Source: Idiomarina aquatica (lineage in GTDB: Bacteria > Pseudomonadota > Gammaproteobacteria > Enterobacterales > Alteromonadaceae). Taken from it: a DNA stretch of 64,000 nucleotides. Within the stretch, counting starts at the first letter, position 1. Every line of letters starts with the position of its first letter. Shown here in pieces: positions 1 through 8,718 of the stretch. Under the pieces are notes generated by a model that did not search any database, was not told the DNA's origin, and saw only the letters and a list, made by a program, of their open reading frames with translations. The stretch lies in NCBI RefSeq assembly GCF_004362895.1, contig NZ_SNXI01000016.1:1-64000 (forward strand). Direction: 5' to 3'. The translations under genes were made by a program, and so were the position numbers.

Positions 1-57
1 CCAGCGCCGATGGTAGTGTGGGGCTTCCCCATGTGAGAGTAGGACACCGCCAGACTT
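1..57 (+). rRNA. rrf: 5S ribosomal RNA, 3' end (partial)
   Basis: The first bases match the 3' third of gammaproteobacterial 5S rRNA: the GCGCCGATGGTAGTGTGGGG block, the TCCCCATG..GAGAGTAGG return strand, and the terminal GCCAGAC that closes helix I. The 5' part lies outside the window, so an rRNA operon runs in from the left and ends here. The 3' boundary is set by analogy with the E. coli 5S end and may be off by one or two bases. A strong terminator follows within 15 bases. Confidence 0.93.
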
Positions 58-69
58 CAAATAAAATAA

Positions 70-96
70 CCCCAGCCAATCGGCTGGGGTTTTTTT
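70..96 (+). terminator. Rho-independent terminator of the rRNA operon
   Basis: An 8-bp perfect stem, CCCCAGCC (70-77) with GGCTGGGG (82-89), has a 4-base loop and is followed by seven T residues (90-96). It directly follows the 5S end. A second, weaker AGCC/GGCT hairpin with its own T run lies at 110-126 and could act as a backup. The rest of the stretch to 272 shows no gene. Confidence 0.9.
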
Positions 97-272
97 ATAC
101 CTATCGCTCAGCCGTTGGCTTTTTTTACCTCACCCTTCGCGCCGCTACGCCGCTAAGCCGGTGGTTATTTATGATATGAACTCGATTGAACGTTCATTAA
201 TCGAATTGGCTGCTTTTAATTCTGCTGTTGTACGGTTAGTATTGTCTGCCATTAGTTTTAAGAGATGTTTGA

Positions 273-659
273 ATGAGTAAGACAACATTACTGGATGCGG
301 CAAAAAACGCGGCCGAAAACGCTTATGCGCCTTATAGCAAATTTAAGGTTGGTGCTGCGTTAGAAGCAGACAACGGCGAGATAATCACCGGCTGCAACGT
401 GGAAAATGTTTCGTTTGGGCTTTCGAATTGTGCTGAACGCACCGCAATCTATCGCGCTATTGCAGAAGGCATTGCGCCCAGTTCTATTAAACATATCGCT
501 ATTTACACACCAACAGACGAAATGCACAGTCCGTGTGGTGCCTGTCGCCAGGTTATTGCCGAATTTTGTAGCAAAGACACGGTGTTTATTTCGTCAAACA
601 AAACTAGTCAAAAAACATGGTCAGTGGGCGAACTATTGCCTGATAGCTTCTCGTTTTAA
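273..659 (+). CDS. cdd: Cytidine deaminase (short, tetrameric type)
   Basis: A 128-residue protein that deaminates cytidine and deoxycytidine to uridine and deoxyuridine in the cytosol, using a bound zinc. The zinc and catalytic signatures are complete: NCAERTAI (Cys and Glu of the C-A-E motif) around residue 52, and PCGACRQV with the two remaining Cys ligands around residue 87. The length matches the tetrameric Bacillus-type enzyme rather than the 294-residue dimeric E. coli form. The gene stands alone between the rRNA terminator and the convergent tamB, 13 bases away. It is functionally related to the deo genes at 7987-11274 but is separated from them. Start ATG at 273; the ribosome-binding site is weak. 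Confidence 0.95.
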   Translation: MSKTTLLDAAKNAAENAYAPYSKFKVGAALEADNGEIITGCNVENVSFGLSNCAERTAIYRAIAEGIAPSSIKHIAIYTPTDEMHSPCGACRQVIAEFCSKDTVFISSNKTSQKTWSVGELLPDSFSF

Positions 660-672
660 GCCTGCGCGAGTA

Positions 673-3600
673 TTACTTTTCTATACTGTAGATGAGGTCG
701 CCGCCCTGACTCTCTGTCGACGACGTCGATTCAAGCCAGAGATGGTCGGTCAATTGGTATCGCAAGAAAAACGAGGATGTCGACTCAACAAGACCAATAC
801 CGTACTTAATATAAAGACGTGGAGTAAGGTATTTACCGATGTATAGCGACGTATCGTTAACATCACTGGTCGCTGAGTCAATTGCGACCTCGTCAAAACC
901 GAAAGTATCTTTTAGACCCTGAGTAAATGAATCGGTCATATCGCCAGTCAATAACAGCGCAGCTTGCAACTCAAGATTACTGGACTCAGATGGCGAGTTG
1001 GGCGCACGCCCAAACATAAGGTACGATAAAACCGACGCATCCGGCATCGGCGGATTGGAAAATAAATCAAGCGTTGGTTCCTGCAGGGTTCCCTGAACTC
1101 GAGCTCCAACCCGCTCGGGGTTGCCTGTTGTTTTGGGTAAGTTGCGAACCACCTGCAAATTTAAACTTGGATTTCCGATAGGCCCGCCATTATAAACCAA
1201 CTGGCCACGCTCAATAATGAGCTCTTGCCCGTAAACTTCATAGGTACCGGTTTTAACACCAATTTCACCCTCTCCTCGAGCAACACCGGTATTTTTTTGT
1301 TTGATATTCAACTTGCCCTGCAACTGGCCCTGAAAGCCGTACGCATCGACATTAACCTTATCGCCGAGGGTTAAAGAAATATCAGCGAAGGTTTCCAGAG
1401 CCCTGCCTTTAGGCTGCTGTTGTTGTTTTATCACCACATCCGAGGAAGATCGTTGTACATTTGATAGTTGTGGTGGGGTTATTTCAGCCTCTGGAACGAT
1501 AACATCACCAGTAACCGATAGTCTGTTATCCTTTAACGTTACCTTTATGTCTGGAGTAACAGTTACCGCTAGTTTGGGTGTATCAATAAGTTGTAGCTGC
1601 TGACCATTTAACTGCGCCTTGAGTTGCTGTGAGTTTACATCGAACTCGCCGCTCAAATTGAATTTCCCGCTACCGACCATGCCATCGGCATCCAGACGGA
1701 ACGTGTTATTTGACGCGTCAGTAGCGGCAAGCGAAATTTGTGTGTCACTGATAGCAGTAGCAGTTTCTGCCAACACGAGCTCATTGATATTAGCGTTAAT
1801 ATTCGGCATTACCTGGATCGAATTAAGTGTCCCGGACAGGCCCAGGTTAGCCTTGATGTCACCTTTAGCAGAGGCAATCGCCGGGCTGAGTACCTCTAAC
1901 AGCCCAAGATCGCCGAGGCGTGATTCAAGGCTACCTGTTAACGAGCTGCCTGCGGAAAGGCTGTCTAACTGCAAGGCTCCTTTAGTGCTGAGGTCAATTT
2001 CGTTAGCTGTTGCCAGTAACCTGGCTTCGAAGCGGTCTTCATTAGGCGCTAAACTTACCGAGAATTCATCAAACGTAATCGACTCGTCCAGCCCGCTGAG
2101 CTTCAATTTTTCTACTGAGGTGTTCACGTCTACGTCGTTGAGCTTATTCTGTTGCCAATTCCAACTCGCCGTTGAGTCAGCTGTTAATCTTCCTTCAATA
2201 GTCACCGGGGCGTTTGAGATAAAAGGATTTAATAAGCTTAAATTCAAGCCACTAATAGTCGATGTCAGTTCGGTCGCGCCATTATCTGATTGAGCAGCGA
2301 CACAGGCTGCGCCGTTTTCGCCAGTTTGTTGTAAACATAAATCACTTATATTCAGATCGCTACTTTGCCAGTTATAACGGATTGCTGTTGCCTTTTTAAG
2401 ACTAAAAGGCTCTAAACTCTCATGATCAACTTGCCACTCTTTAAGTTCAATAGACACTGAAGTGTCAGCTAGTTTGTTACGAGTGCGTAATTGCCAATCC
2501 GTAGAAAACGCAGTTAGCGATGCGGTTAAGTCATGATTATCAGGCGCACCAGTTAATTGTAGGGCCAGATTGCTAAATTCTGTATCCGCTACCACCAATT
2601 GCTTGCTGTTTAACTTCATGTCCAGCCATAGCGAGCTGATATCCCCCTCAATGTCGGCATTTAGTTTTAGCTCTCCACTAGCATCTAACGGCAAGGGTAA
2701 CCCGGCTAAGTCGGTAATATCGAGCTTAACTGAGACTTTGCTGCCCGGAGATAAGCGCCCCTTGGCAGAGAGGTGCGCTGTTTGCCAGTTTAGCTCCAGC
2801 GCACTAACGTCAACATAGGGCGTGTTGTACTGCACATCAGTCAGTAATGAAAATGGCTTGCCAAGTAACTCGCCATTTATGTTCGCGTTGACCTGGATTT
2901 GTTGTTGCCAGTTAATTTTCGCCGAGCCTGATATTTCACCTTCTGTCAGCGTATCCGTGATGCGAATTGTTTCCAGCGTTAGCTGTGAAGATTCAAGCAG
3001 CGCTTTTGTTTTGGCATTGATTGTTGCTGACTGTGGTTTTTCTATCTGTGTTTCTGTAGAAGTGGAGATTTCGAGCCGATCTAACGGGCCCGTTAAAGCA
3101 ATCTTACCGGTAGTTTGAGTTTGCTCATACAGCACTTGCTTAAGCGATGCAGTTAAGTCAATAAAAGGGCTGGCAAGATCATCCACGCGACCGTTAATGG
3201 ATAGCTCGCCGCGTTCGGGCGAAGCCAAAGTGACTGATTTCAACGTCACCTGCTGGCCTTCAAGTGTGATGTTACCGGTCATCGTTGCGTCTTGCGCCGC
3301 ATAAACAACGTCCAGATCCGGTATTATTTGCACGCGTTGCGCAGCATCTCCCGTTAAGTTGACGTTACCATCTAAGCGTAACGGTTCAAGGCCGTTAATA
3401 GCGAAGGCCGAGAGCCAGTCATTAAGTGTGGTGTCGTTAATCGACAAGTCAGCTTGCCAGCTAGCCTGTTGCAATACATCTTTAAGGCTAAAACTGCCAT
3501 TGATGTTAGCACTGTCACGCACGTCAAACTGGCCTTGCAGGTTTTTCATGTCGCCCGAGCTATTCAACTTAAGTCGGGTGCCGGGGTAGTCTGGCGAGTG

Positions 3601-4227
3601 CAACGTCAGCGACGTGTTTAACTGGTGTTTAAACGGAAAGCTTAAGTCAGCCTGCGCGTCAGCACTTATCGACGCATATTGATGTTGCAGCTGTAATGAG
3701 CGCAGCGTCAGTTGGCCGCTTTGTAATACCTTTAAACTGGCTGTTGCGGCAAACTGCTGCTGTGGCAATTGATTAATAAAAAACCAGCTTTGACGGAGTT
3801 CAAACGCCTTCAAATCAATAGCGATTGGTAATGATGTCGATATTGAATCAAGCGATGATGGAGAATTGTCATCGGCAGCTGTCTGTCCCTGCCTGATTCT
3901 AATTTCACCACTACCCAGCGTCAGGTTTTCAATAACCAAGCTGGAGTCTAATAACGACCATGGCTGCCAGGCTACGCTAACGGAGTCAAAAGAGGCCGAA
4001 AAAACGGCGCTGTCGATCCGTAATTGGTCAAACGCAAAGCGGTCGGCCAAGCGCCCGTCAAAACGCGAAAAGTTGACTGTTTCGGGTAACCAGGTTTTTG
4101 CCGTATTGACCAGCCATTGACTGCCGGAGGAGCTATAAATTAGCCCCAACAATACGCTCGGCAAAACAATAAATAGCAGCACTGCCAAGCTTAGGATAAC
4201 GTATGCGAACAGGCGATAGAAACTCAT
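673..4227 (-). CDS. tamB: Translocation and assembly module inner-membrane subunit TamB
   Basis: A 1184-residue protein with one N-terminal membrane anchor (about residues 8-31) followed by a long beta-rich, low-complexity periplasmic region, as in TamB (E. coli form about 1259 residues). The C-terminal DUF490/TamB domain is recognisable by the GEGEIGVKTGTYEVYGQ stretch, the GGPIGNPSLNLQ segment, VLSYLMFGR and the final RYQLTDHLWLESTS strand. TamB spans the periplasm and works with TamA in outer-membrane protein assembly and lipid transport. Its start codon overlaps the tamA stop by 4 bases, so translation is coupled. Only 13 bases separate its end from the end of cdd, with no clear terminator in between. 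Confidence 0.95.
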   Translation of the reverse strand: MSFYRLFAYVILSLAVLLFIVLPSVLLGLIYSSSGSQWLVNTAKTWLPETVNFSRFDGRLADRFAFDQLRIDSAVFSASFDSVSVAWQPWSLLDSSLVIENLTLGSGEIRIRQGQTAADDNSPSSLDSISTSLPIAIDLKAFELRQSWFFINQLPQQQFAATASLKVLQSGQLTLRSLQLQHQYASISADAQADLSFPFKHQLNTSLTLHSPDYPGTRLKLNSSGDMKNLQGQFDVRDSANINGSFSLKDVLQQASWQADLSINDTTLNDWLSAFAINGLEPLRLDGNVNLTGDAAQRVQIIPDLDVVYAAQDATMTGNITLEGQQVTLKSVTLASPERGELSINGRVDDLASPFIDLTASLKQVLYEQTQTTGKIALTGPLDRLEISTSTETQIEKPQSATINAKTKALLESSQLTLETIRITDTLTEGEISGSAKINWQQQIQVNANINGELLGKPFSLLTDVQYNTPYVDVSALELNWQTAHLSAKGRLSPGSKVSVKLDITDLAGLPLPLDASGELKLNADIEGDISSLWLDMKLNSKQLVVADTEFSNLALQLTGAPDNHDLTASLTAFSTDWQLRTRNKLADTSVSIELKEWQVDHESLEPFSLKKATAIRYNWQSSDLNISDLCLQQTGENGAACVAAQSDNGATELTSTISGLNLSLLNPFISNAPVTIEGRLTADSTASWNWQQNKLNDVDVNTSVEKLKLSGLDESITFDEFSVSLAPNEDRFEARLLATANEIDLSTKGALQLDSLSAGSSLTGSLESRLGDLGLLEVLSPAIASAKGDIKANLGLSGTLNSIQVMPNINANINELVLAETATAISDTQISLAATDASNNTFRLDADGMVGSGKFNLSGEFDVNSQQLKAQLNGQQLQLIDTPKLAVTVTPDIKVTLKDNRLSVTGDVIVPEAEITPPQLSNVQRSSSDVVIKQQQQPKGRALETFADISLTLGDKVNVDAYGFQGQLQGKLNIKQKNTGVARGEGEIGVKTGTYEVYGQELIIERGQLVYNGGPIGNPSLNLQVVRNLPKTTGNPERVGARVQGTLQEPTLDLFSNPPMPDASVLSYLMFGRAPNSPSESSNLELQAALLLTGDMTDSFTQGLKDTFGFDEVAIDSATSDVNDTSLYIGKYLTPRLYIKYGIGLVESTSSFFLRYQLTDHLWLESTSSTESQGGDLIYSIEK

Positions 4228-5987
4228 AGATCAGGGCCTAAGGTAAAGTGAATGCGCCATGGGTTGCCCGGTTCATCGATCGCCTGGGCAAAATCAAGAC
4301 GGATAGCACCAACCGGAGATATCCACCGAAAGCCTAAGCCAACCGACTGTTTTAAAGCTTTATTAGGCTCAATCATGGTGTTACCTACATCGGTAAATAT
4401 CGCAACCCGCCAATTGCTGGCAAATTGATAGTCCAATTCGGCACTGGCCACGGCTAGATATTTGCCCCCAATAACGGCTCCGGTTTCGTCTTTTGGACCG
4501 AGTTGTTCATAGGCATAACCGCGCACACTATTGTCGCCACCGGCGAAGAATCGGAGTGTCGGCGGTAACAGCTCGAAAGTATCGGTGTAAGAGGCACCGA
4601 TTTCGATACGGTTCAGTAGCCGCCACCGAGACCCTAGTGACCACACTGATTTAAGTTCGGCATAGCCCTGAATAACATCGGTTTCTGACAACATCGATTC
4701 GCTGGCACCGCGCAACCCCAGCGCTAACCGCCAGCCATTGTTTACGTTAATACGATCATCGGCTTGTAGATAGCGCCACTCGAGTGCCGGAACCAAAAAG
4801 TTAGACTGAGTGCGTTGCTCGCCAAGGGTAAAATCTTCGCGCAACAAACTCAGCCGATATTCTCGTTGCCACCTGTCATAACTGAACACGTCAACAGCCG
4901 CAACTTTGTAGAGCCTGCTATCGAGGCTGTCGTTTTCGCGGTCGCTAACTTCCGCGCGGTATTGCCGGTAATCAGATTGTGGCTTTAAGCCCGGAATTTG
5001 ATAAACGGCGGTCGCCTGGCTTTCGTATTGTGCAAGCTGTACCAGCGAGCGAAACTGATGTCCATAGTCGTTAACCCAGCGGCGTTCGATACCGGCGGTA
5101 ACACGAGCGCCGGTATCCGTGCCATAACCAACACCAAAGCGATACTGTGTGCGTTCGTTAGGCTCTGTGGCAACGCTAACCGGCACTTGTTGATCATCAT
5201 TGGCTTGTTGCCAGTCGCCACTAACAGTAACCTGCGAGAAATAATCACTGTTGGATAAATCAACTTGCAACCGGCTTAAACTTGAATTCAAAAAAGGATC
5301 GCCCGGTTTAAAGCGAGCATAGCGTTTTAGTAAATCTGCGTTTAAATGGCTGTCTGTTACCGTTAACTCACCAACGTAATAGCGCGGGCCTGTATCAAAC
5401 CTGACATCAACCTCGGCTTCTAAAGTTTCAGTGTCGACGGTGACTGTTGAATGCTTGAAACTGGCATCCTGATAGCCTAACTGAATAGCCTGGCTCAGGA
5501 GTGCTGACTTCAGTGACTCGTAGCGGCTATGGACGAAGCGAACACCTCGCTGTAGCGGGGACTTAGCTATCAACTGTGTCAGCGCCGAGTTGTCTGCGCC
5601 TTGGCCAACAATAAGCCACTGGTTCTGAGTAACACGTACGGGATTGTTTAAGGTGATTTGGTAGTCGGCGCGCCATGCACCTGCTTCGATTGACTGCAAT
5701 TCACTACTTACGCCGACACTGTAATACCCAAACGGCTGCAAAGCTTGTTTTATTTCTTTTGCTGCCTGACGGTGCAAGTAACGAATTTGGTAGTTTACAT
5801 AGTCTCTGTTACTGTCTAAATTAGCGATCTGTAAGTACGCTTTGACATTATTAAGCAGTTCGCCTTCGACACCACTGATACGGACATCAACACGGGTTGA
5901 TGCACTAGCAGATACTGACAGTGAGAGGGTTATTAACAACAAAGCGGGGATTAACCCAAGTGTTAATCGTCTGGCCAGTGCTATCAT
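4224..5987 (-). CDS. tamA: Outer-membrane assembly protein TamA (Omp85 family)
   Basis: A BamA-like outer-membrane protein of 587 residues from the chosen start (E. coli TamA is 577). It opens with a signal peptide (LTLGLIPALLLITLSLSVSA), continues with three POTRA-type repeats to about residue 260, and ends with a beta-barrel containing the Omp85 FFAGGDNSVRGYAYEQLGP signature. An in-frame GTG at 6056 and an ATG at 6017 lie upstream, but ATG 5987 is preferred: GGAG lies 11 bases upstream and the signal peptide then begins naturally. It is translationally coupled to tamB (4-base overlap). The gene diverges from the HDOD gene, so promoters for both must lie around 5988-6068. Confidence 0.94.
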   Translation of the reverse strand: MIALARRLTLGLIPALLLITLSLSVSASASTRVDVRISGVEGELLNNVKAYLQIANLDSNRDYVNYQIRYLHRQAAKEIKQALQPFGYYSVGVSSELQSIEAGAWRADYQITLNNPVRVTQNQWLIVGQGADNSALTQLIAKSPLQRGVRFVHSRYESLKSALLSQAIQLGYQDASFKHSTVTVDTETLEAEVDVRFDTGPRYYVGELTVTDSHLNADLLKRYARFKPGDPFLNSSLSRLQVDLSNSDYFSQVTVSGDWQQANDDQQVPVSVATEPNERTQYRFGVGYGTDTGARVTAGIERRWVNDYGHQFRSLVQLAQYESQATAVYQIPGLKPQSDYRQYRAEVSDRENDSLDSRLYKVAAVDVFSYDRWQREYRLSLLREDFTLGEQRTQSNFLVPALEWRYLQADDRINVNNGWRLALGLRGASESMLSETDVIQGYAELKSVWSLGSRWRLLNRIEIGASYTDTFELLPPTLRFFAGGDNSVRGYAYEQLGPKDETGAVIGGKYLAVASAELDYQFASNWRVAIFTDVGNTMIEPNKALKQSVGLGFRWISPVGAIRLDFAQAIDEPGNPWRIHFTLGPDL

Positions 5988-6068
5988 AGCGTTTACGTCT
6001 CCAAAGCTTAAGCTCATAGTCGCATGAGGCGGGGTAAAAAGTAAAATTGTTGTCACAGGGAATTTTTC

Positions 6069-6929
6069 ATGGCGATTGTTATCACCACTAACGAAAAAAA
6101 GCTATTACAGAACGTCAATATCCCACCGCGACCACAGACATTATTGTCGGTTAGTGCGGAAGCAAAAAAAGAACATCCGGATGTTAGTGTCATTGCCGAA
6201 GCGATAGCTGCCGATGTCAGTATTGCAGCAGCGGTACTGCAAGTGGTTAATTCCGCCGCTTATCGTCGCCGACATGCGATAGACTCGATACAACAAGCGG
6301 TAATGACGCTGGGGTTCAGGCGAGTTTTTCCCATTGTCAGGGCTGTTGCACTAAAGCGCGCGCTAAACAGCGACTTTGATTTATCGGAATTCTGGCGTTA
6401 CAACGAGTGGGTTGCAGGTGCCTGCGCGCTCGTGTCTGATGCGTTGGGCAGACCGCAATTGAAAGACCACGCTTACATGCTGGGGTTGTTCCAAAATAGC
6501 GGTATACCGGTAATGCTGGAGCAATTTTCTGCCTACAGCGATTTTGTACGTCGCGCCGATACTAATTCATGGTACGACTTGCAAGCCGAAGAACAACAAC
6601 AGTTCGAGACTACACATACCACCATTGGCGCGCTGTTAGCACAACAATGGAAGCTACCCAATTTATTAGTCGAAGCTATTTATTATCTCTATGACGATAG
6701 TTCGGTAATGGGTTCTGATTCTGAGCTTCATCCTCTGGCTATTGATTTATTGTCGGTCGCTAAGTTAGCGAAATATGCGGTCGATCTACGCACCAGGAGT
6801 CTGGCGGGCAAGGCAGAATGGGAGCAGGTTGAAGATGCTGTGCTCACGCATTTCGGGCTGGATGAAGTAGAAGTAGACACCATTGTGACTGAGGTGCATG
6901 AGGCACTTTTTGAGGTTGAACAAGCTTAA
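6069..6929 (+). CDS. HDOD domain protein
   Basis: A 286-residue cytosolic protein that is almost entirely one HDOD domain. The hallmark run from SVIAEAIAADVSIAAAVLQV into VNSAAYRRR..IDSIQQAVMTLGFRRV covers about residues 38-90. HDOD proteins resemble HD phosphohydrolases without the metal site and usually act in signalling, often with GGDEF/EAL or histidine-kinase partners. No catalytic HD pair is evident, and no partner gene lies next door. It diverges from tamA and precedes tRNA-Trp. The specific role cannot be read from the sequence. Confidence 0.85.
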   Translation: MAIVITTNEKKLLQNVNIPPRPQTLLSVSAEAKKEHPDVSVIAEAIAADVSIAAAVLQVVNSAAYRRRHAIDSIQQAVMTLGFRRVFPIVRAVALKRALNSDFDLSEFWRYNEWVAGACALVSDALGRPQLKDHAYMLGLFQNSGIPVMLEQFSAYSDFVRRADTNSWYDLQAEEQQQFETTHTTIGALLAQQWKLPNLLVEAIYYLYDDSSVMGSDSELHPLAIDLLSVAKLAKYAVDLRTRSLAGKAEWEQVEDAVLTHFGLDEVEVDTIVTEVHEALFEVEQA

Positions 6930-6974
6930 TTGCCTATTTTATCCGCAGTCAGAAGGTAAAAGCGCAGTTTCTGG

Positions 6975-7002
6975 TTGCGCAAGGGCGTCAGCTCGGTATA
7001 AT
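6975..7002 (+). promoter_or_regulatory. Sigma-70 promoter for tRNA-Trp
   Basis: A -35 box TTGCGC (6975-6980) and a perfect -10 box TATAAT (6997-7002) are separated by 16 bases. The predicted start near 7009 leaves a leader of about 9 bases before the tRNA. Holo-transcription into holD and the deo genes is possible because no terminator follows the tRNA. Confidence 0.75.
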
Positions 7003-7017
7003 TCGGAGTCCTGATGC

Positions 7018-7093
7018 AGGGGCGTAGTTCCAACGGCAGAACAGCGGTCTCCAAAACCGACGGTTGGGGGTTCGAATCCCTCCGCCCCTGCCA
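7018..7093 (+). tRNA. trpT: tRNA-Trp (anticodon CCA)
   Basis: A complete 76-base cloverleaf: acceptor AGGGGCG/CGCCCCT with discriminator G and encoded CCA; D stem GTTC/GAAC; anticodon loop CTCCAAA with anticodon CCA; T stem GGGGG/CCCTC around TTCGAAT. The first anticodon-stem pair is G27 opposite A43, a mismatch; the other four pairs are sound. The reading frame open across this region is a chance ORF over the tRNA. Confidence 0.97.
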
Positions 7094-7169
7094 ATTTTCC
7101 TCGCTAGCACTCGCAATCCGCTTCGTTTACACTTATTACTCTTTCTTAGATAAACGATGGCATTACCTT

Positions 7170-7508
7170 ATGCAGGCACGATGGCGAAAACAGCAGCAAC
7201 AAGTACTGCAAGCACTCGGAATCACGGCTTACAGTTTAAATAAATCATCTGAGCTGAGCTCGGATTCGTCCACCTGTGCTTCGTTTTGTTATCGCATTGG
7301 CCCTATTTATTTACAGTCTACTGCGCCGTTACCGATAGAAACTCCGCGATGGCTGCGTGACCTTTGTCTGATTTGGGATAGCCAGCCGGTAGCGGTCAAA
7401 GCACCGGCTAGCGACGCGGTGGTGGTCGGTTACGAGCAATTAATGCAACAAGTAAGCTCAGCAGCCGGCAAACGGCAGCTATGGCAGCAACTGCAAGCCC
7501 TTGGTTGA
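7170..7508 (+). CDS. holD: DNA polymerase III psi subunit
   Basis: A 112-residue protein (E. coli psi is 137). The N-terminus (QQQVLQALGITAYSLNK) matches the psi family pattern of L-Q-x-L-G-I-x-x-W/Y-x-L, and the C-terminus has the KRQLWQQLQAL helix. Psi links the clamp loader (DnaX) to chi and thereby to SSB. The family is poorly conserved, so the call rests strongly on position directly before rimI, as in E. coli. A longer frame begins at 7014 inside the tRNA; ATG 7170 is the only sensible start. The stop falls 8 bases before the rimI start. Confidence 0.82.
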   Translation: MQARWRKQQQQVLQALGITAYSLNKSSELSSDSSTCASFCYRIGPIYLQSTAPLPIETPRWLRDLCLIWDSQPVAVKAPASDAVVVGYEQLMQQVSSAAGKRQLWQQLQALG

Positions 7509-7515
7509 TTATGGC

Positions 7516-7971
7516 ATGAGCCAGTTTTATTCGATTGTGGATGGCAGCCCCAATGCTGATTTATATCAGATTGAGCGGCAAGCACATGCGATACCCTGGT
7601 CAGAGTCCGTATTTATGCAAAGTATTGGCCCGGGTTACCGTTGGCGTCAGCTAATTGCTAACCAACAACCGCAGGGGTTTAGCATATGCCAGCAAATTGC
7701 TGACGAATTAACCTTGCACAATATTGCCGTAACGCCGTCTGCGCAGGGCAGTGGTTATGGTAAACGCCTGCTCGAAGACGTGTTGAACTACGCCCGGCAG
7801 CAATCGCTGATGGTATTCCTTGAAGTCAGACAATCAAATGCGGTTGCCATTGGGCTGTATCAGTCACTTAATTTTGCTGTGGTTGGTCGGCGGCCGAATT
7901 ATTACCCGGGCGAGAACCAGCGGGAAGATGCGCTGGTGATGCGCTGGGCCGCAACAGCACCTAACGAATAA
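7516..7971 (+). CDS. rimI: Ribosomal protein bS18-alanine N-acetyltransferase RimI
   Basis: A GNAT-fold N-acetyltransferase of 151 residues, the usual length for RimI, which acetylates the N-terminal alanine of ribosomal protein S18. The acetyl-CoA pyrophosphate loop is visible as SAQGSGYGKRLL (around residue 78). The C-terminus carries the RimI signature VGRRPNYYPG...EDALVM. The frame opens upstream at a TTG (7501), but ATG 7516, just past the holD stop, is the likely start through translational coupling. deoC follows after 15 bases. Confidence 0.92.
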   Translation: MSQFYSIVDGSPNADLYQIERQAHAIPWSESVFMQSIGPGYRWRQLIANQQPQGFSICQQIADELTLHNIAVTPSAQGSGYGKRLLEDVLNYARQQSLMVFLEVRQSNAVAIGLYQSLNFAVVGRRPNYYPGENQREDALVMRWAATAPNE

Positions 7972-7986
7972 CTTAAAGGAATGATT

Positions 7987-8715
7987 ATGCGCGAGAAAAT
8001 CGCTAATGTTGCTTCGCTAATTGATTTAACCAGTTTAAACAACAACGATACGCCGGCATCTATTGAACAGCTGGCCGATAACGCAAGTTTTCACGGTATC
8101 CAGGTTGCCGCGCTGTGTGTATTTCCGGAGCTTATCCTGGCGGCCAAACAAGCGTTATCGACACGCGGTTTGTCGTTACCCGTGGCAACGGTCACTAATT
8201 TTCCCGAGGGGCATGCCAATATTGCGCGAGCTGTGGCCGAAACAGAGCGGGCTGTAGCCGTCGGGGCGGACGAAATTGACGTGGTTTTACCGTACCGTAA
8301 CTTGCAGCAAGGCGATGCAAAACTGCCGAAACAACTGGTTGAAGAAGTAAAAACGGTTTGTGCCAATAATGCGCATTTAAAAGTCATTATTGAATCGGGC
8401 GAATTAAAAACTGCAGCGCTGATTCAACAAGCAAGCGAGCTGTCCATTGAGGGGGGCGCCGATTTTATTAAAACGTCAACCGGCAAAGTGGCTGAAAACG
8501 CGACCTTACAAGCCGCTGAAATCATGCTTACAGCCATTAAAAACTCCGGTCAGGAGTGTGGTTTTAAAGCGGCCGGCGGCATTCGTACGTTGGAAGACGC
8601 AGAGAACTATATTACGCTGGCTGAACGTATTATGGGTAATAACTGGGTAACCGCATCGCATTTTCGTATTGGTGCAAGTAGCCTGGTTAGTGATCTTAAG
8701 CAACGATTGGGATAA
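7987..8715 (+). CDS. deoC: Deoxyribose-phosphate aldolase
   Basis: Class I aldolase that splits deoxyribose 5-phosphate into glyceraldehyde 3-phosphate and acetaldehyde. With the chosen start it has 242 residues. Schiff-base Lys162 sits in DFIKTSTGK, the second active-site lysine (194) in GFKAAGGIR, and Asp98 in DEIDVV. An in-frame ATG also occurs at 7981, but the AAAGGA ribosome-binding site at 7975-7980 abuts it, so ATG 7987 with 6-base spacing is preferred. It is the first of three catabolic genes, deoC-deoA-deoB, spaced by 3 and 15 bases. Confidence 0.96.
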   Translation: MREKIANVASLIDLTSLNNNDTPASIEQLADNASFHGIQVAALCVFPELILAAKQALSTRGLSLPVATVTNFPEGHANIARAVAETERAVAVGADEIDVVLPYRNLQQGDAKLPKQLVEEVKTVCANNAHLKVIIESGELKTAALIQQASELSIEGGADFIKTSTGKVAENATLQAAEIMLTAIKNSGQECGFKAAGGIRTLEDAENYITLAERIMGNNWVTASHFRIGASSLVSDLKQRLG

Positions 8716-8718
8716 CTT

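Noticed and set aside
406-846. A 146-residue frame overlapping cdd and the tamB end
   Set aside because: It is out of frame with both supported genes and contains no family signature.
1619-2293. A 224-residue open frame on the plus strand inside tamB
   Set aside because: It is antisense to the well-supported tamB coding frame, has no recognisable domain and shows a composition expected from the reverse complement.
7014-7169. Upstream extension of the holD frame across tRNA-Trp
   Set aside because: It would translate the tRNA gene; psi homology begins at ATG 7170.
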